Shown piece after piece: positions 1 to 9,073 of a DNA stretch of 64,000 bases; the first letter of the stretch is position 1, and every line of letters begins with the position of its first letter. Where the stretch lies: NCBI GenBank assembly GCA_016745035.1, contig JADGDE010000002.1, positions 310,433 to 374,432 on the forward strand. The letters are read 5' to 3'. The notes under the pieces were generated by a model. It was not told the DNA's origin and made no database searches. It was given only the letters and a program-made list of their open reading frames with translations. Position numbers and translations under genes: made by a program. This DNA comes from Thiotrichales bacterium. Its GTDB lineage: Bacteria; Pseudomonadota; Gammaproteobacteria; Beggiatoales; Beggiatoaceae.

Positions 1-616
1 CAGCTTTACCCTCAGCCACCAGACACATTTTCAAAGAGCTGCCGATACTCATGCGTTTAATATCGCCAAGGCAAGACATAAAGTCTTCTAAAGCCCCAGA
101 ACCATGAGAGCGACTGCCGGCAATGCTTAACTGCCCCGATTGCCACGGACGCACTTGGATTTTCTCCGCCTCAGCATTGGCTGTTGCGCGTTTATATGCC
201 CCTGTACCTGAGGCGGCATAATACACCACACCCGTAACAGGTACTAATACCACACCAATCACCGGAAAGCCCTGATGGATGAGCGCAATATTAACGGTAA
301 ACTCATCATTGCGTTTAATAAACTCTTTGGTGCCATCGAGCGGATCTATCAACCAATACGTTTGCCATTGTTGCCGCTCACTATAAGGAATATCTGCCGC
401 TTCTTCAGACAAAATAGGAATATCTGCTGTGAGTTCAGCTAATGCCTGACAAATAATTTCGTGCGAAGCCTTATCTGCCCGCGTGAGAGGAGAATCATCA
501 CCTTTGGTTTCCACAGCAAAATCATCACTGTGATAAACAGCCAAAATGGCATCGGCTGCTTGCTCAGCAATTGTCACTAATGCAGGTAATAAACGCGCAT
601 AATCAGCTGTATTCAA
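1..616 (-). CDS. cysQ: 3'(2'),5'-bisphosphate nucleotidase CysQ (3' end outside window)
   Basis: Inositol-monophosphatase superfamily enzyme that by family knowledge hydrolyses PAP/PAPS by-products of sulfate assimilation using Mg2+. About 205 codons are visible; the C-terminus lies beyond position 1 (family length about 245-270). The metal-binding motif WLIDPLDGTKEF and the upstream acidic loop ILSEE are present, and the GTKEF version of the motif favours CysQ over SuhB (which has GTTNF; a SuhB is present at 34120-34917). There is no ATG at the N-terminus. A TTG at 614-616 is preceded by TTGAGG at good spacing and gives the expected N-terminus NTADYARLL. The upstream space holds a family A repeat. 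Confidence 0.85.
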   Translation of the reverse strand, partial: MNTADYARLLPALVTIAEQAADAILAVYHSDDFAVETKGDDSPLTRADKASHEIICQALAELTADIPILSEEAADIPYSERQQWQTYWLIDPLDGTKEFIKRNDEFTVNIALIHQGFPVIGVVLVPVTGVVYYAASGTGAYKRATANAEAEKIQVRPWQSGQLSIAGSRSHGSGALEDFMSCLGDIKRMSIGSSLKMCLVAEGKA

Positions 617-643
617 AATCGATCCTCAACTCAATGATATTTA

Positions 644-774
644 CTGATATTACGCAAAAGCTTTCTTTTTGCCCCAAAAGGCAAAAAAACCGCCATTACT
701 GCACGGCTGAATACCACTATGCAGGTGGAAAATCCGCCTATGGTGGCAAAAACTGTGTTAGTGCGTAACATCAG
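644..774 (+). repeat. MITE-like repeat family A, copy 1
   Basis: A 131-bp element bounded by inverted termini CTGATATTACGCA and TGCGTAACATCAG. It shares its interior with the other copies (C-rich GCCCCAAAAGGCAAAAAAACC, then GCAGGTGGAAAA). Flanks are ATATTTA on the left and ATATTTG on the right, 6 of 7 bases identical, which resembles a target-site duplication. It has no coding capacity. Confidence 0.85.
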
Positions 775-910
775 ATATTTGCAAAAAACAGAACTCATAT
801 TCTAGCATTAAATCAGCATATATTTTTATCTCATTGTGCAAAAACCAGAGAGCAAAACTCCAGCTATCATAGTGAATTGAACGCGCTTACGTTACAATAG
901 CAACGCTAAA

Positions 911-1040
911 CGGATGTTACGCATTAAGCCTGTTTTGCCACAATAAGGGGCTTTTCATCTGCTCTATGGTATTTAGCTGTGAAGTAATGGCTTCTTTCTG
1001 TGCTTTAAAGGCACAGAAAGAAGCCTTGGCGTAACATCCG
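911..1040 (-). repeat. MITE-like repeat family A, copy 2 (inverted, diverged)
   Basis: A 130-bp element with termini CGGATGTTACGCA and GCGTAACATCCG, in the opposite orientation to copy 1. The interior is more diverged than in the other copies, and the two ends carry matching compensating changes (CGGATG/CATCCG). No flanking direct repeat is evident. It sits within 50 bp of the aceE start, so it may affect the 5' leader. Confidence 0.75.
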
Positions 1041-1088
1041 TAGGCAAGTTTTACGCCCTAATGGTAGGGCGCGATAAATGGATAACGT

Positions 1089-3752
1089 ATGGATATAGAA
1101 AATCAAACAACGGATGTCGATCCGATTGAAACCCAAGAATGGCTGGATGCCTTAGCATCAGTTATTTCCCACGAAGGCGGCGAGCGCGCACATTACCTGC
1201 TAGAACGCCTTATCGACCAAACACGGCGCTCTGGGGTACATTTTCCTCACAGCCAAAACACCGCTTACCTCAACACCATTCCTGTTCAGCAACAAGAACC
1301 CTCGCCTGGAGATTTGGACAAAGAATGGCGTATTCGCTCTTGGATTCGTTGGAATGCCTTGGCCATGGTGGTACAAGCCAACCGTAAAAGCAGCGAATTA
1401 GGCGGGCATATCGCCTCGTTTGCCTCTTCGGCGACCCTTTATGACATCGGCTTTAACCACTTTTTCCACGCTCCCAGCCACGACCACGGCGGCGACTTGG
1501 TCTTCTTCCAAGGTCATTCCGCCCCCGGTATTTACGCCCGTGCTTTTCTCGAAGGCCGTATCACCGAAGAGCAAATGAATAACTTCCGCCAAGAAGTCGA
1601 AAACGATGGTTTGTCCTCTTACCCTCATCCGTGGTTAATGCCGGACTTTTGGCAATTCCCCACCGTCTCGATGGGGCTAGGGCCGATTATGGCAATTTAC
1701 CAAGCGCGGTTTATGAAATACCTCTACCACCGCCAATTGGCAGAAACCTCGCAGCGTAAAGTCTGGGTGTTTGCAGGTGACGGTGAAATGGACGAGCCAG
1801 AATCACTCGGCGCTATCAGCCTTGCCGGACGCGAAAAACTCGATAACCTGATTTTCGTGGTCAACTGTAACTTACAACGCCTCGATGGACCCGTGCGTGG
1901 CAATGGCAAAATTGTCCAAGAACTTGAAGGCAGCTTCCGAGGCGCAGGCTGGAATGTGATTAAAGTGGTTTGGGGTTCTTATTGGGATCCTTTGCTTGCC
2001 CGTGATACCAAAGGCTTGTTACAAAAACGCATGGCAGAATGTGTCGATGGCGAGTACCAAAACTACAAAGCCAAAGGCGGCGCATACACCCGCGAGCATT
2101 TCTTTGGCAAATACCCCGAACTGAAGCAAATGGTCGCCCACCTCTCCGACCATGATATTTGGCGCTTAAACCGTGGCGGACACGACCCACACAAAGTCTA
2201 TGCCGCTTATGCCTCTGCCGCCAAACACACGGGACAACCCACTGTGATTTTAGCCAAAACCGTCAAAGGCTACGGCATGGGCAGCGCTGGCGAAGGACAA
2301 AACGCCACCCACCAACAGAAAAAAATGAACGTCGAGGCATTAAAAGACTTCCGCGACCGTTTCCGTATTCCTATTTCAGATGAGGAAATCTCCGAAGCAC
2401 CGTTTTATCGCCCAGCCGAAGACAGCCCCGAGATTAAATATCTCCACGAGCGTCGTAAGGCTTTGGGTGGCTATATGCCGACTCGGAAAGAAAATGTTGC
2501 CCCGATTAAAGTCCCTGAACTCAGCGCCTTTGATAAATTGCTGCAAAGCTCTGGCGACAAAGAAATGTCTACCACCATGGCATTTGTGCGCTGCCTAAGC
2601 ACCTTACTCCGCGATAAACAAATCGGTAAAAACATCGTTCCTATCGTTCCCGACGAAGCCCGTACCTTTGGTATGGAAGGCATGTTCCGCCAGCTCGGTA
2701 TTTACTCCTCGGTCGGACAACTCTACGAGCCACAAGATGCCGACCAAATCATGTACTACCGCGAAGATAAAAGTGGTCAGATTTTAGAAGAAGGCATCAA
2801 CGAAGCCGGGGCATTCTGCTCGTGGATAGCGGCAGCGACTGCTTACAGTAACCACAGTTGCGCCATGATTCCTTTCTATGTTTACTACTCCATGTTCGGC
2901 TTCCAACGCATCGGCGATTTGGCATGGGCAGCGGGCGATATGCAAGCCCGTGGCTTCTTGCTCGGCGGCACAGCAGGGCGAACCACTTTAGCGGGCGAGG
3001 GCTTACAACACCAAGATGGTTATAGCCACATCAGCGCCAATATGATTCCTAACTGCCGCAGCTATGACCCTTGCTTTGCTTATGAGCTAGCCGTGGTGAT
3101 TCAAGATGGACTCAAATGTATGTATCAAGACCAAGAAAACGTCTTCTACTACATCACCATCATGAACGAAAACTACAGCCATCCCGCCATGCCAGAAAAT
3201 CAAGGCGTGGAAGAAGGCATTATCAAAGGCTTGTATCAATACCAAGATACCCAAGACGCACAAATCCAACTGATGGGCAGCGGCACAATTTTCCGCGAAG
3301 TGATTGCCGCCGCCGAACTGTTAGAAAAAGATTACGGCATCAAAGCCAATCTCTGGAGTGCGCCGAGCATGAACAACCTCCAGCGCGAAGCCAGTGATTG
3401 CGAACGCCATAACCGCCTGCATCCTGAAGCAGCGCCGAAAGTGCCTTATGTCACCGAATGCTTAGACGGACAAAAAGGCGTGGTTGTTGCCGCGACCGAT
3501 TACATCCGCAGCTATGCCGACCAACTGCGTGCCTACATTCCTCAGCCTTACACCGTACTCGGTACAGACGGCTATGGACGCAGTGACACACGGAAAAAAC
3601 TGCGGCATTTCTTTGAAGTAGACCGCTACCATATCACCATCGCCAGCCTTCATGCCTTGGCACAAAATGGCGATATAGACGCAAGCAAAGTCACCGAAGC
3701 CATGCAACGCTACAACATCAGCGCTGATAAGCCCAACCCCTTAACGGTATAA
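1089..3752 (+). CDS. aceE: Pyruvate dehydrogenase E1 component, homodimeric type
   Basis: Decarboxylates pyruvate with thiamine diphosphate and passes the acetyl group to the lipoyl domain of E2. The length of 887 aa equals that of the Escherichia coli enzyme. The thiamine-diphosphate motif GDGEMDEPES, ending NCNLQ, lies at about residues 229-265. The histidine-rich active-site segment HAPSHDHGGD and the C-terminal EGLQHQDGYSH segment are present. It is followed by aceF after 10 bp with a shared GGAG ribosome-binding site, so the two are an operon. The E3 gene (lpd), often third in this operon, is not present downstream; the island at 5.1 kb begins there instead. The leader contains a family A repeat. 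Confidence 0.97.
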   Translation: MDIENQTTDVDPIETQEWLDALASVISHEGGERAHYLLERLIDQTRRSGVHFPHSQNTAYLNTIPVQQQEPSPGDLDKEWRIRSWIRWNALAMVVQANRKSSELGGHIASFASSATLYDIGFNHFFHAPSHDHGGDLVFFQGHSAPGIYARAFLEGRITEEQMNNFRQEVENDGLSSYPHPWLMPDFWQFPTVSMGLGPIMAIYQARFMKYLYHRQLAETSQRKVWVFAGDGEMDEPESLGAISLAGREKLDNLIFVVNCNLQRLDGPVRGNGKIVQELEGSFRGAGWNVIKVVWGSYWDPLLARDTKGLLQKRMAECVDGEYQNYKAKGGAYTREHFFGKYPELKQMVAHLSDHDIWRLNRGGHDPHKVYAAYASAAKHTGQPTVILAKTVKGYGMGSAGEGQNATHQQKKMNVEALKDFRDRFRIPISDEEISEAPFYRPAEDSPEIKYLHERRKALGGYMPTRKENVAPIKVPELSAFDKLLQSSGDKEMSTTMAFVRCLSTLLRDKQIGKNIVPIVPDEARTFGMEGMFRQLGIYSSVGQLYEPQDADQIMYYREDKSGQILEEGINEAGAFCSWIAAATAYSNHSCAMIPFYVYYSMFGFQRIGDLAWAAGDMQARGFLLGGTAGRTTLAGEGLQHQDGYSHISANMIPNCRSYDPCFAYELAVVIQDGLKCMYQDQENVFYYITIMNENYSHPAMPENQGVEEGIIKGLYQYQDTQDAQIQLMGSGTIFREVIAAAELLEKDYGIKANLWSAPSMNNLQREASDCERHNRLHPEAAPKVPYVTECLDGQKGVVVAATDYIRSYADQLRAYIPQPYTVLGTDGYGRSDTRKKLRHFFEVDRYHITIASLHALAQNGDIDASKVTEAMQRYNISADKPNPLTV

Positions 3753-3762
3753 GGAGAAACAT

Positions 3763-5058
3763 ATGTTAATTAAAAACATTCCTGTACCGGATATTGGTGA
3801 TTTTGACGCAGTTGAAGTCATTGAAATATTGGTCAATGTCGGCGACAAAGTAGCCCCTGATACCTCGCTCATCACCCTAGAAAGCGACAAAGCCGCGATG
3901 GAAATCCCTGCACCTGAAGCGGGGGTGGTGCATGAAATCCTCGCCCAAGTAGGCGACAGCGTTAAAGAAGGCGATGTGATTATGCGCTTTAGCGGCGTTG
4001 ATGAAGCCGCCGCTGCTGACGATACCGCTGAAGTGGAAGAGCTAGAAGAGCTACCACCGCCCAAAACCCAAGCGCCAGAACCTGCCCCAGAGGCAGCGCC
4101 TGTGGTGAAACAGCCACCGCCTGAGCCGATTCATATCGACGACTCCCTGAGCCAACGCGCCCATGCCGGGCCTGCGGTGCGCCACTTTGCCCGCGATTTG
4201 GGTGTGGACTTAAACAAAGTCAAAGGCTCAGGACGCAAAGGGCGGATATTGCTCGAAGATGTGCAAGCCTTTGTTAAACAACAACTGAACAAACCCAAAG
4301 CCGAGGGCAGTGGTATCGGTCTGAATATCGCCGATGCACCAACTATCGACTTTAGCGAATTTGGAGAGATTGACGAGCAGCCCCTGAGCCGCATCAAAAA
4401 AATCTCCAGCACCACCTTGCACCGTAATTGGGTAACAGTCCCGCATGTGACTCAATTCGATGAAGCCGATATTACCGAGCTAGAAGCCTTTCGTAAGGGC
4501 TTAAAAGCACAGGCTGAGGCGCAAGGGGTGAAACTGACCTTGATGCCGATACTGATTAAAGCCGTGATTGGGGCGCTCAAAGCCTTCCCAGAAATCAATG
4601 CCTCGCTCAATCCAGCGGCAAATGCTTTGGTGATGAAAAAATACTTTCACATTGGCTTTGCGGTGGACACCCCAGATGGGCTACTCGTACCCGTGATACG
4701 CGATGCCGACAAACTGGGGTTGTTTGAAATCGCAGAGGAGCTGGGGCGTTTAAGCACCAAAGCCCGTGAAGGCAAGCTGACCCCGAAAGACATTCAAGGC
4801 GGCTGTTTTACCATCTCCAGCCTTGGCGGTATCGGCGGCACAGCTTTTACCCCGATTATCAATGCGCCTGAATTGGCGATATTGGGGGTCTCGCGCAGTC
4901 AAATGAAACCTGTCTATGAAGATGGGGAGTTTGTGCCACGTTTGATGTTGCCTTTGTCGCTGTCGTATGACCACCGGGCGATAGATGGCGCGCTGGCGGT
5001 GCGGTTTACGACTTATTTGAGCTTTCTGTTGACGGATGTCAGAAGATTGTTGTTATAA
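3763..5058 (+). CDS. aceF: Dihydrolipoamide acetyltransferase (pyruvate dehydrogenase E2)
   Basis: E2 core of the pyruvate dehydrogenase complex, transferring acetyl from lipoyl-lysine to CoA. Domain order: one lipoyl domain (residues 1-75, lipoylated Lys43 in ESDKAAME), a Pro/Ala/Glu linker, a peripheral-subunit-binding domain (about 125-170, with AGPAVRHFARDLGVDL), a second linker, and the catalytic domain ending in SYDHRAIDG with His404 and Asp408. At 431 aa it is shorter than three-lipoyl enterobacterial AceF; single-lipoyl versions are common elsewhere. It has a strong GGAG ribosome-binding site and sits 10 bp after aceE. Transcription probably ends at the hairpins at 5064-5139. Confidence 0.96.
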   Translation: MLIKNIPVPDIGDFDAVEVIEILVNVGDKVAPDTSLITLESDKAAMEIPAPEAGVVHEILAQVGDSVKEGDVIMRFSGVDEAAAADDTAEVEELEELPPPKTQAPEPAPEAAPVVKQPPPEPIHIDDSLSQRAHAGPAVRHFARDLGVDLNKVKGSGRKGRILLEDVQAFVKQQLNKPKAEGSGIGLNIADAPTIDFSEFGEIDEQPLSRIKKISSTTLHRNWVTVPHVTQFDEADITELEAFRKGLKAQAEAQGVKLTLMPILIKAVIGALKAFPEINASLNPAANALVMKKYFHIGFAVDTPDGLLVPVIRDADKLGLFEIAEELGRLSTKAREGKLTPKDIQGGCFTISSLGGIGGTAFTPIINAPELAILGVSRSQMKPVYEDGEFVPRLMLPLSLSYDHRAIDGALAVRFTTYLSFLLTDVRRLLL

Positions 5059-5063
5059 TTTTT

Positions 5064-5093
5064 GTAGGGTGCGTTAGCGTAGCGTAACGCACC
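5064..5093 (+). repeat. Family C palindromic repeat, copy 1
   Basis: A 30-bp sequence beginning GTAGGGTGCGTTA and ending TAACGCACC. GGTGCGTTA pairs with TAACGCACC as a perfect 9-bp stem around an 8-nt loop. It starts 5 bp after the aceF stop. Two related copies lie at 30377 and 30488. It could act as an RNA hairpin at the aceF 3' end as well as being a REP-like repeat. Confidence 0.75.
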
Positions 5094-5101
5094 ATTGAGG
5101 T

Positions 5102-5139
5102 CACAATATTAAATTATTAATATTTAATATTGTGGTTTT
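5102..5139 (+). terminator. AT-rich hairpin followed by T-run after aceF
   Basis: A 13-bp perfect stem, CACAATATTAAAT (5102-5114) with ATTTAATATTGTG (5122-5134), 7-nt loop, followed by GTTTTT. It resembles an intrinsic terminator for aceEF, but the stem is AT-rich and weak. The last 14 bases recur in inverted orientation at 6008-6021. Confidence 0.45.
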
Positions 5140-5183
5140 TAAATAGTAAATTTCTTAAAATCATTAAATTATAATGTATTGTT

Positions 5184-5960
5184 ATGAATAAAACTGATAT
5201 TGCGACTATAATTGGAACATTTGTAGCACTTATTCAACTACATAAATGGGGTTTATTTAAAAAAATAAAATCACTATATTATTTAAATAAGTGGGCAATC
5301 AATAAAAGCAATAACGAATTGTTATCTGTTTATAGAAAAAAAGAATTATATATTTATGATATAGGAAAAAAGCATAAAGAACTGAGAGAAAAATATTTAG
5401 AACTTAGCCTTAGAGAAATATCAAATATTTATAAAACACTATCCCCTCATGATATTGAACAATGTGAATTAGGAGAAAAAGAATTACCAAAGGAGTTTAT
5501 TGAAAAACTTATAAATTTCTTTTTTATAGAAGAAGCATACCTTGATAAAGGAGAAAAACCTACCTTTAAAACAGTAGATTCTGATTTAGATAAATATGTA
5601 GGTGAAGGATATAATCCGTGGGTATTATGCCCTCCTGATGAGGAAAATGAAATATTTTCATCTTTATATTTCATAAAAAAAGAAAAAAGTATAGAAAGAA
5701 GCTTTCAATATGATAACTATTTAAATTTTCATTCATTACATGGAGGAAAAAATGATGTGCTTAAACTTATTTTTTCATTATTAAAAAATAATAAAGACAC
5801 TCACATTCCTATAGTAAAAGTTGATTTAGAAATATGGAAGGAAATTAAATCACAAAATTTTTATTTGAAAGAGGAAAAATTGAGACGATTTAGAGCTAAC
5901 TATGATTATCAAGAAGTTTATAATGACTGGGTAAATGAAGTTAAGGAACATAAAATATGA
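5184..5960 (+). CDS. Hypothetical protein, orphan gene of AT-rich island
   Basis: 258-aa protein with no family I recognise. The N-terminus has a short hydrophobic stretch (DIATIIGTFVALI), perhaps a weak membrane anchor. The rest is charged, rich in Lys, Glu and Tyr, and probably helical and cytoplasmic. The DNA is far more AT-rich than aceF next door, which suggests horizontal acquisition. The gene stands alone and is bracketed by a 14-bp inverted repeat (5126-5139 and 6008-6021). No ribosome-binding site better than an AT-rich leader is visible upstream of the ATG. It may be an accessory or defence-type gene, but nothing in the sequence proves that. Confidence 0.7.
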   Translation: MNKTDIATIIGTFVALIQLHKWGLFKKIKSLYYLNKWAINKSNNELLSVYRKKELYIYDIGKKHKELREKYLELSLREISNIYKTLSPHDIEQCELGEKELPKEFIEKLINFFFIEEAYLDKGEKPTFKTVDSDLDKYVGEGYNPWVLCPPDEENEIFSSLYFIKKEKSIERSFQYDNYLNFHSLHGGKNDVLKLIFSLLKNNKDTHIPIVKVDLEIWKEIKSQNFYLKEEKLRRFRANYDYQEVYNDWVNEVKEHKI

Positions 5961-6011
5961 AAAAAATTATAGTGATTAATTAATATTTTATGAATATTAA
6001 AATAATCAAAA

Positions 6012-6404
6012 CCACAATATTTCAGGCTTCGATAAAACCCATGCAAACCCCAAAACACCGTACCAGCAAAACACGGCTGAAGCCGTGATTCCGGAATCGG
6101 GACTTCAGTCCCGCACCTAACTTTGCTTCAACCTCTCCCTATTAACATATGCAAAAAACTCATCCCCACTTACACTACATCAACCTTAGAAACCATTATC
6201 AACTCATCGCAAATGCAGATACCCACAATATTTCAGGCTTCGATAAAACCCATGCAAACCTCAAAACACCGTGCCAGCAAAGCACGGCTGAAGCCGTGAT
6301 TCCTGAATTGGGACTTCAGTCCCGCACTAACTTCACTTCAACCTCTCCCCATTAACATATGCAAAAAACTCATCCCCACTTACATCACACCGACCTTAAA
6401 AACC
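6012..6404. repeat. Direct duplication of a ~183-bp non-coding unit
   Basis: The segment 6012-6194 recurs at 6223-6404 with few mismatches, separated by 28 bp. Each unit contains two small palindromes, CACGGCTGAAGCCGTG (variant GCACGG/AACACGG) and GGGACTTCAGTCCC, so each could fold as paired hairpins. Short reading frames through it are fortuitous. The second unit ends exactly where the IS1-family element begins. No gene is visible between 5961 and 6405. Confidence 0.8.
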
Positions 6405-6405
6405 A

Positions 6406-7221
6406 GGTAGTCGTGTCTCAGTAGTGATAAGTGTAGAATACACGGGTTTAGTCAGCTAATTAAGGATAAACATGTTAAAATGCCCCCGTTGTCAATCGCA
6501 AGCTATTGTAAAGAATGGAAGTATTCATACAGGCAAACAATGATGCCTGTAAAGACTGTCGTCGCCAATTTGTAGAAAATCCACAAAATAGTAATCAAGC
6601 CATTCCCCCAGATACGATAGCTTTTATTGATAGATTATTACTCGAATGATTGGCTTTGAGTGCTATTGCTAGAGCTGTTGGTGTTTCTTTATCGTGGTTG
6701 CAAAGATATACGAATAAAAAATATGCACAAATACCACGTGAGGTACAGGTCAGAAAAAAGTCTAAACGCAGACTCACCATTGAATGTTATGAGATGTGGT
6801 CATTTGTGCAAAAGAAGAAAAATAAGCAATGGATATGGCTTGCTTTAGACCGTGAGACTCGAGAGATTGTTGGTGCATATGTTGGGAAACGTGATGCTCA
6901 GGCAGCTCAAAAACTTTGGGATTCTTTGCCCCCTGTCTATCGGCAGTGTGCCGTATCATACACTGACTATTGGGAAGCTTATCAAGTCGTTTTACCTAGC
7001 AAACGTCATCATGCTATTGGCAAAGAGACAGGACTTACCAATCATATTGAACGTTTTAATGGCACGATGAGGCAACGCATTTCCCGTTTGGTTAGAAAGG
7101 CTTTGTCTTTTTCTAAAAAAATCGAAAACCATATTGGCGCTATTTGGTATTTTATTCATCATTATAACCAGTCATTATGCTTTGATAATTGATTTTATAC
7201 CACTACCCGTACACGACTACC
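6406..7221 (+). mobile_element. IS1-family insertion sequence, degenerate
   Basis: An 816-bp element with imperfect terminal inverted repeats: left GGTAGTCGTGTCTCAGTAGT at 6406, right end reading in reverse complement GGTAGTCGTGTACGGGTAGT at 7221. The first 11 bases of the ends are identical. Flanking bases are AAAAACCA (left) and AAAAACTC (right), identical over the first 6, consistent with a decayed 8-bp duplication. It encloses a single IS1-type transposase reading frame broken in two places, so it is probably immobile on its own. Confidence 0.85.
6472..7192 (+). pseudogene. IS1-family transposase, frameshifted and with internal stop
   Basis: The N-terminus is a CxxC zinc-finger (MLKCPRCQSQAIVKNG) that runs into a stop after GKQ at 6541. 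The rest of the finger (ACKDCRRQF) continues in another frame from 6542. That frame is interrupted again by TGA at 6647-6649 (LLLE*LALSAIA), most simply a CGA to TGA change. The catalytic part (6650-7192) is intact, with DDE candidates in WLALDRET, SYTDYWEAY and HIERFNGTMRQ. The first frameshift is inside the zinc finger, so it is not the usual programmed insA/insB shift. Family IS1 by motif recognition. Confidence 0.85.
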
Positions 7222-7390
7222 AAAAACTCTTGTCGATGATCAGTTTAGAGTGGACAATCTTTCTTTAAGTCAGTGCTTGTCTATAAGTTGGGTTGAGTTA
7301 ATATGAAATATATTTTACTCTATTTACATTATATCTATATTATCTAAATTTATGTCTTATTCTGAGGTCTCCCATGCTATGTATTAGATT

Positions 7391-9070
7391 ATGAATAATA
7401 AAAAAATTTTTATGCTATTAATCATTATTTTTTTTATGGAAAATTGTTTTTCATTTGAAGAATTAGATATTGATAGTTTTATATCTTACTCTCTTAGGTG
7501 GCGTGTTAGTGAACATGATCCTAGATTGTTAGGAGTTGCAAGTATACCTAAATCAGGGACAGCTTATTCTGTAAATAATGACGACGGTAATTTAAATTAT
7601 AATAGAGGAAACGTAGAGAACTTTTTAAAATTGGAAAATAAGTTAAATTTACCTATAAAAATTATAGATAATGTCTCTTCAAGTTTAATATTTAATCAAG
7701 ATTTTTATTTAAATTTTGGATATAAAAATAACCATATAAAATCAAGAGTTTTAGACTTTTATGTTGCCAATGATTTCTATATTAATAACTCTCGAGTTAT
7801 TTTATCTATAGGCAAGCAAAGTATAGAAGGATGGGGAAATTATATTATTAACCCTATAAATATACGAAAAACTCTTTTACCTAAAACAGATTTTTCAAAA
7901 ATAAATACTATTTCAGTAAACATGTTTAGATCTCTTATTAAATTTTCAAAAAATCATACTTTTGATTTATTTTACCAATATGATTGGAAAAAAACGGAAA
8001 CTGGTAATAATAAAAATTATTTTAGCACAAATGATTTTTCTTATGAAGGTGGAAGTTTTTTTAGTATGGGGCAAGGTATGATAGGAGATACTGTTCCTTT
8101 TATGAGAATTAAAAGACATAAAGATGAGTATCCGAGAAAACTTAACCAATATGGGTTAGCTTGGATTTGGTCCGTATTGAATGAAAACAGAATTATAAAG
8201 TTTTATTATATAAATTATCATAGTAATTTACCAATTATTAATGCCAAAACAGGAACAAAGGAAGGAATGCTTACTGCAAGTCATGAGAGAAATTTTATGG
8301 ATTTTATAAATACTTATGGTAATACTGCAGGGTATTTTTTAAGCTTTCCTGAAAACATTCAATTGATTGGTATAGATTTTAATAAAAAGTGGAAAAATAT
8401 TATTATAGACTCTAAATATCGATACACAAAAAACTCTCCTTTTCAAATAGATGATTCGAGCTTATTATATGCGGCATTGGGTTCTGTTAATAAAGAAATA
8501 GCAAGCATAAATCAAGTAGGAAATTACTATAATAAATTTGAAAAAAAAATACTTGGTTATCGTTTACATAACTCATCCTCTTTGTCTTTAAAATTTAGTT
8601 ATATTAGCAAAATATGGTTAACTTTTTTTAGAGTAGAGTTTGAAAAAATCCATGGCATGGCTAAAAAAAATCAATTAAAATATGAATCAGATGGAACTTA
8701 CTTGACTGGAAATAAAAATTTATCTAAATTTCAATTTATTGAAAACAATATAACAGAAGAAGATAAAAATTTTGCGGGAAATTTTTCTTGGGGGTATAGT
8801 CTTTTTATTCAAAAAAGAATTAAAAATATTTTCAATAATATTAAACTATATCCACGTATTGTATGGAATCATAATGTTAAGGGAAATAGCCCAAAACCTG
8901 CTGCTATATTTTTATCTGGACGAAAAGAATTAAGTTTTGGATTAAATATGAAATATAATAAAAAACTAAATATAGATATAAGTTATACAAATTATTTTGG
9001 CGCAGGTGCTTACAACCTTATAAATGACAGAGATAATATTTCATTTTCAGTTAAATATCATTTATATTAA
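7391..9070 (+). CDS. DUF1302-family outer-membrane protein
   Basis: 559-aa protein with a clear signal peptide (residues 1-21, hydrophobic core FMLLIIIFFM). It matches the DUF1302 pattern: an early SYSLRWRVSEHDPRL segment, then SIGKQSIEGWGNYI, which corresponds to the GxQxVxWGE segment, followed by many alternating aromatic beta-strands and a C-terminal strand ending in an aromatic residue. It is predicted to be an outer-membrane beta-barrel. In other proteobacteria DUF1302 genes sit beside DUF1329 genes, and here the neighbour at 9074-10429 is DUF1329, but facing it tail to tail with 3 bp between stops. Very AT-rich codon use, unlike the core genes. Substrate unknown. Confidence 0.8.
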   Translation: MNNKKIFMLLIIIFFMENCFSFEELDIDSFISYSLRWRVSEHDPRLLGVASIPKSGTAYSVNNDDGNLNYNRGNVENFLKLENKLNLPIKIIDNVSSSLIFNQDFYLNFGYKNNHIKSRVLDFYVANDFYINNSRVILSIGKQSIEGWGNYIINPINIRKTLLPKTDFSKINTISVNMFRSLIKFSKNHTFDLFYQYDWKKTETGNNKNYFSTNDFSYEGGSFFSMGQGMIGDTVPFMRIKRHKDEYPRKLNQYGLAWIWSVLNENRIIKFYYINYHSNLPIINAKTGTKEGMLTASHERNFMDFINTYGNTAGYFLSFPENIQLIGIDFNKKWKNIIIDSKYRYTKNSPFQIDDSSLLYAALGSVNKEIASINQVGNYYNKFEKKILGYRLHNSSSLSLKFSYISKIWLTFFRVEFEKIHGMAKKNQLKYESDGTYLTGNKNLSKFQFIENNITEEDKNFAGNFSWGYSLFIQKRIKNIFNNIKLYPRIVWNHNVKGNSPKPAAIFLSGRKELSFGLNMKYNKKLNIDISYTNYFGAGAYNLINDRDNISFSVKYHLY

Positions 9071-9073
9071 TGC

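Larger units (their letters stand above)
617..1088. other. Intergenic region between divergent cysQ and aceE
   Basis: This 470-bp gap separates the divergently transcribed cysQ and aceE, so it should hold both promoters. Most of it is taken up by two full family A repeats in opposite orientation. The unique spacer (775-910) is AT-rich. I see no convincing gene; a 65-codon reading frame that runs into the first repeat is an artefact of it. No PdhR-type operator could be identified with confidence. Confidence 0.6.

Noticed and set aside
571..768. 65-codon reading frame near the left edge
   Set aside because: It runs from antisense of cysQ through the family A repeat; other copies of the repeat do not keep it open, so it is a repeat artefact.
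6149..6355. 68-codon reading frame in the duplicated region
   Set aside because: It is inside the duplicated hairpin unit and is not kept in the other copy; no ribosome-binding site.
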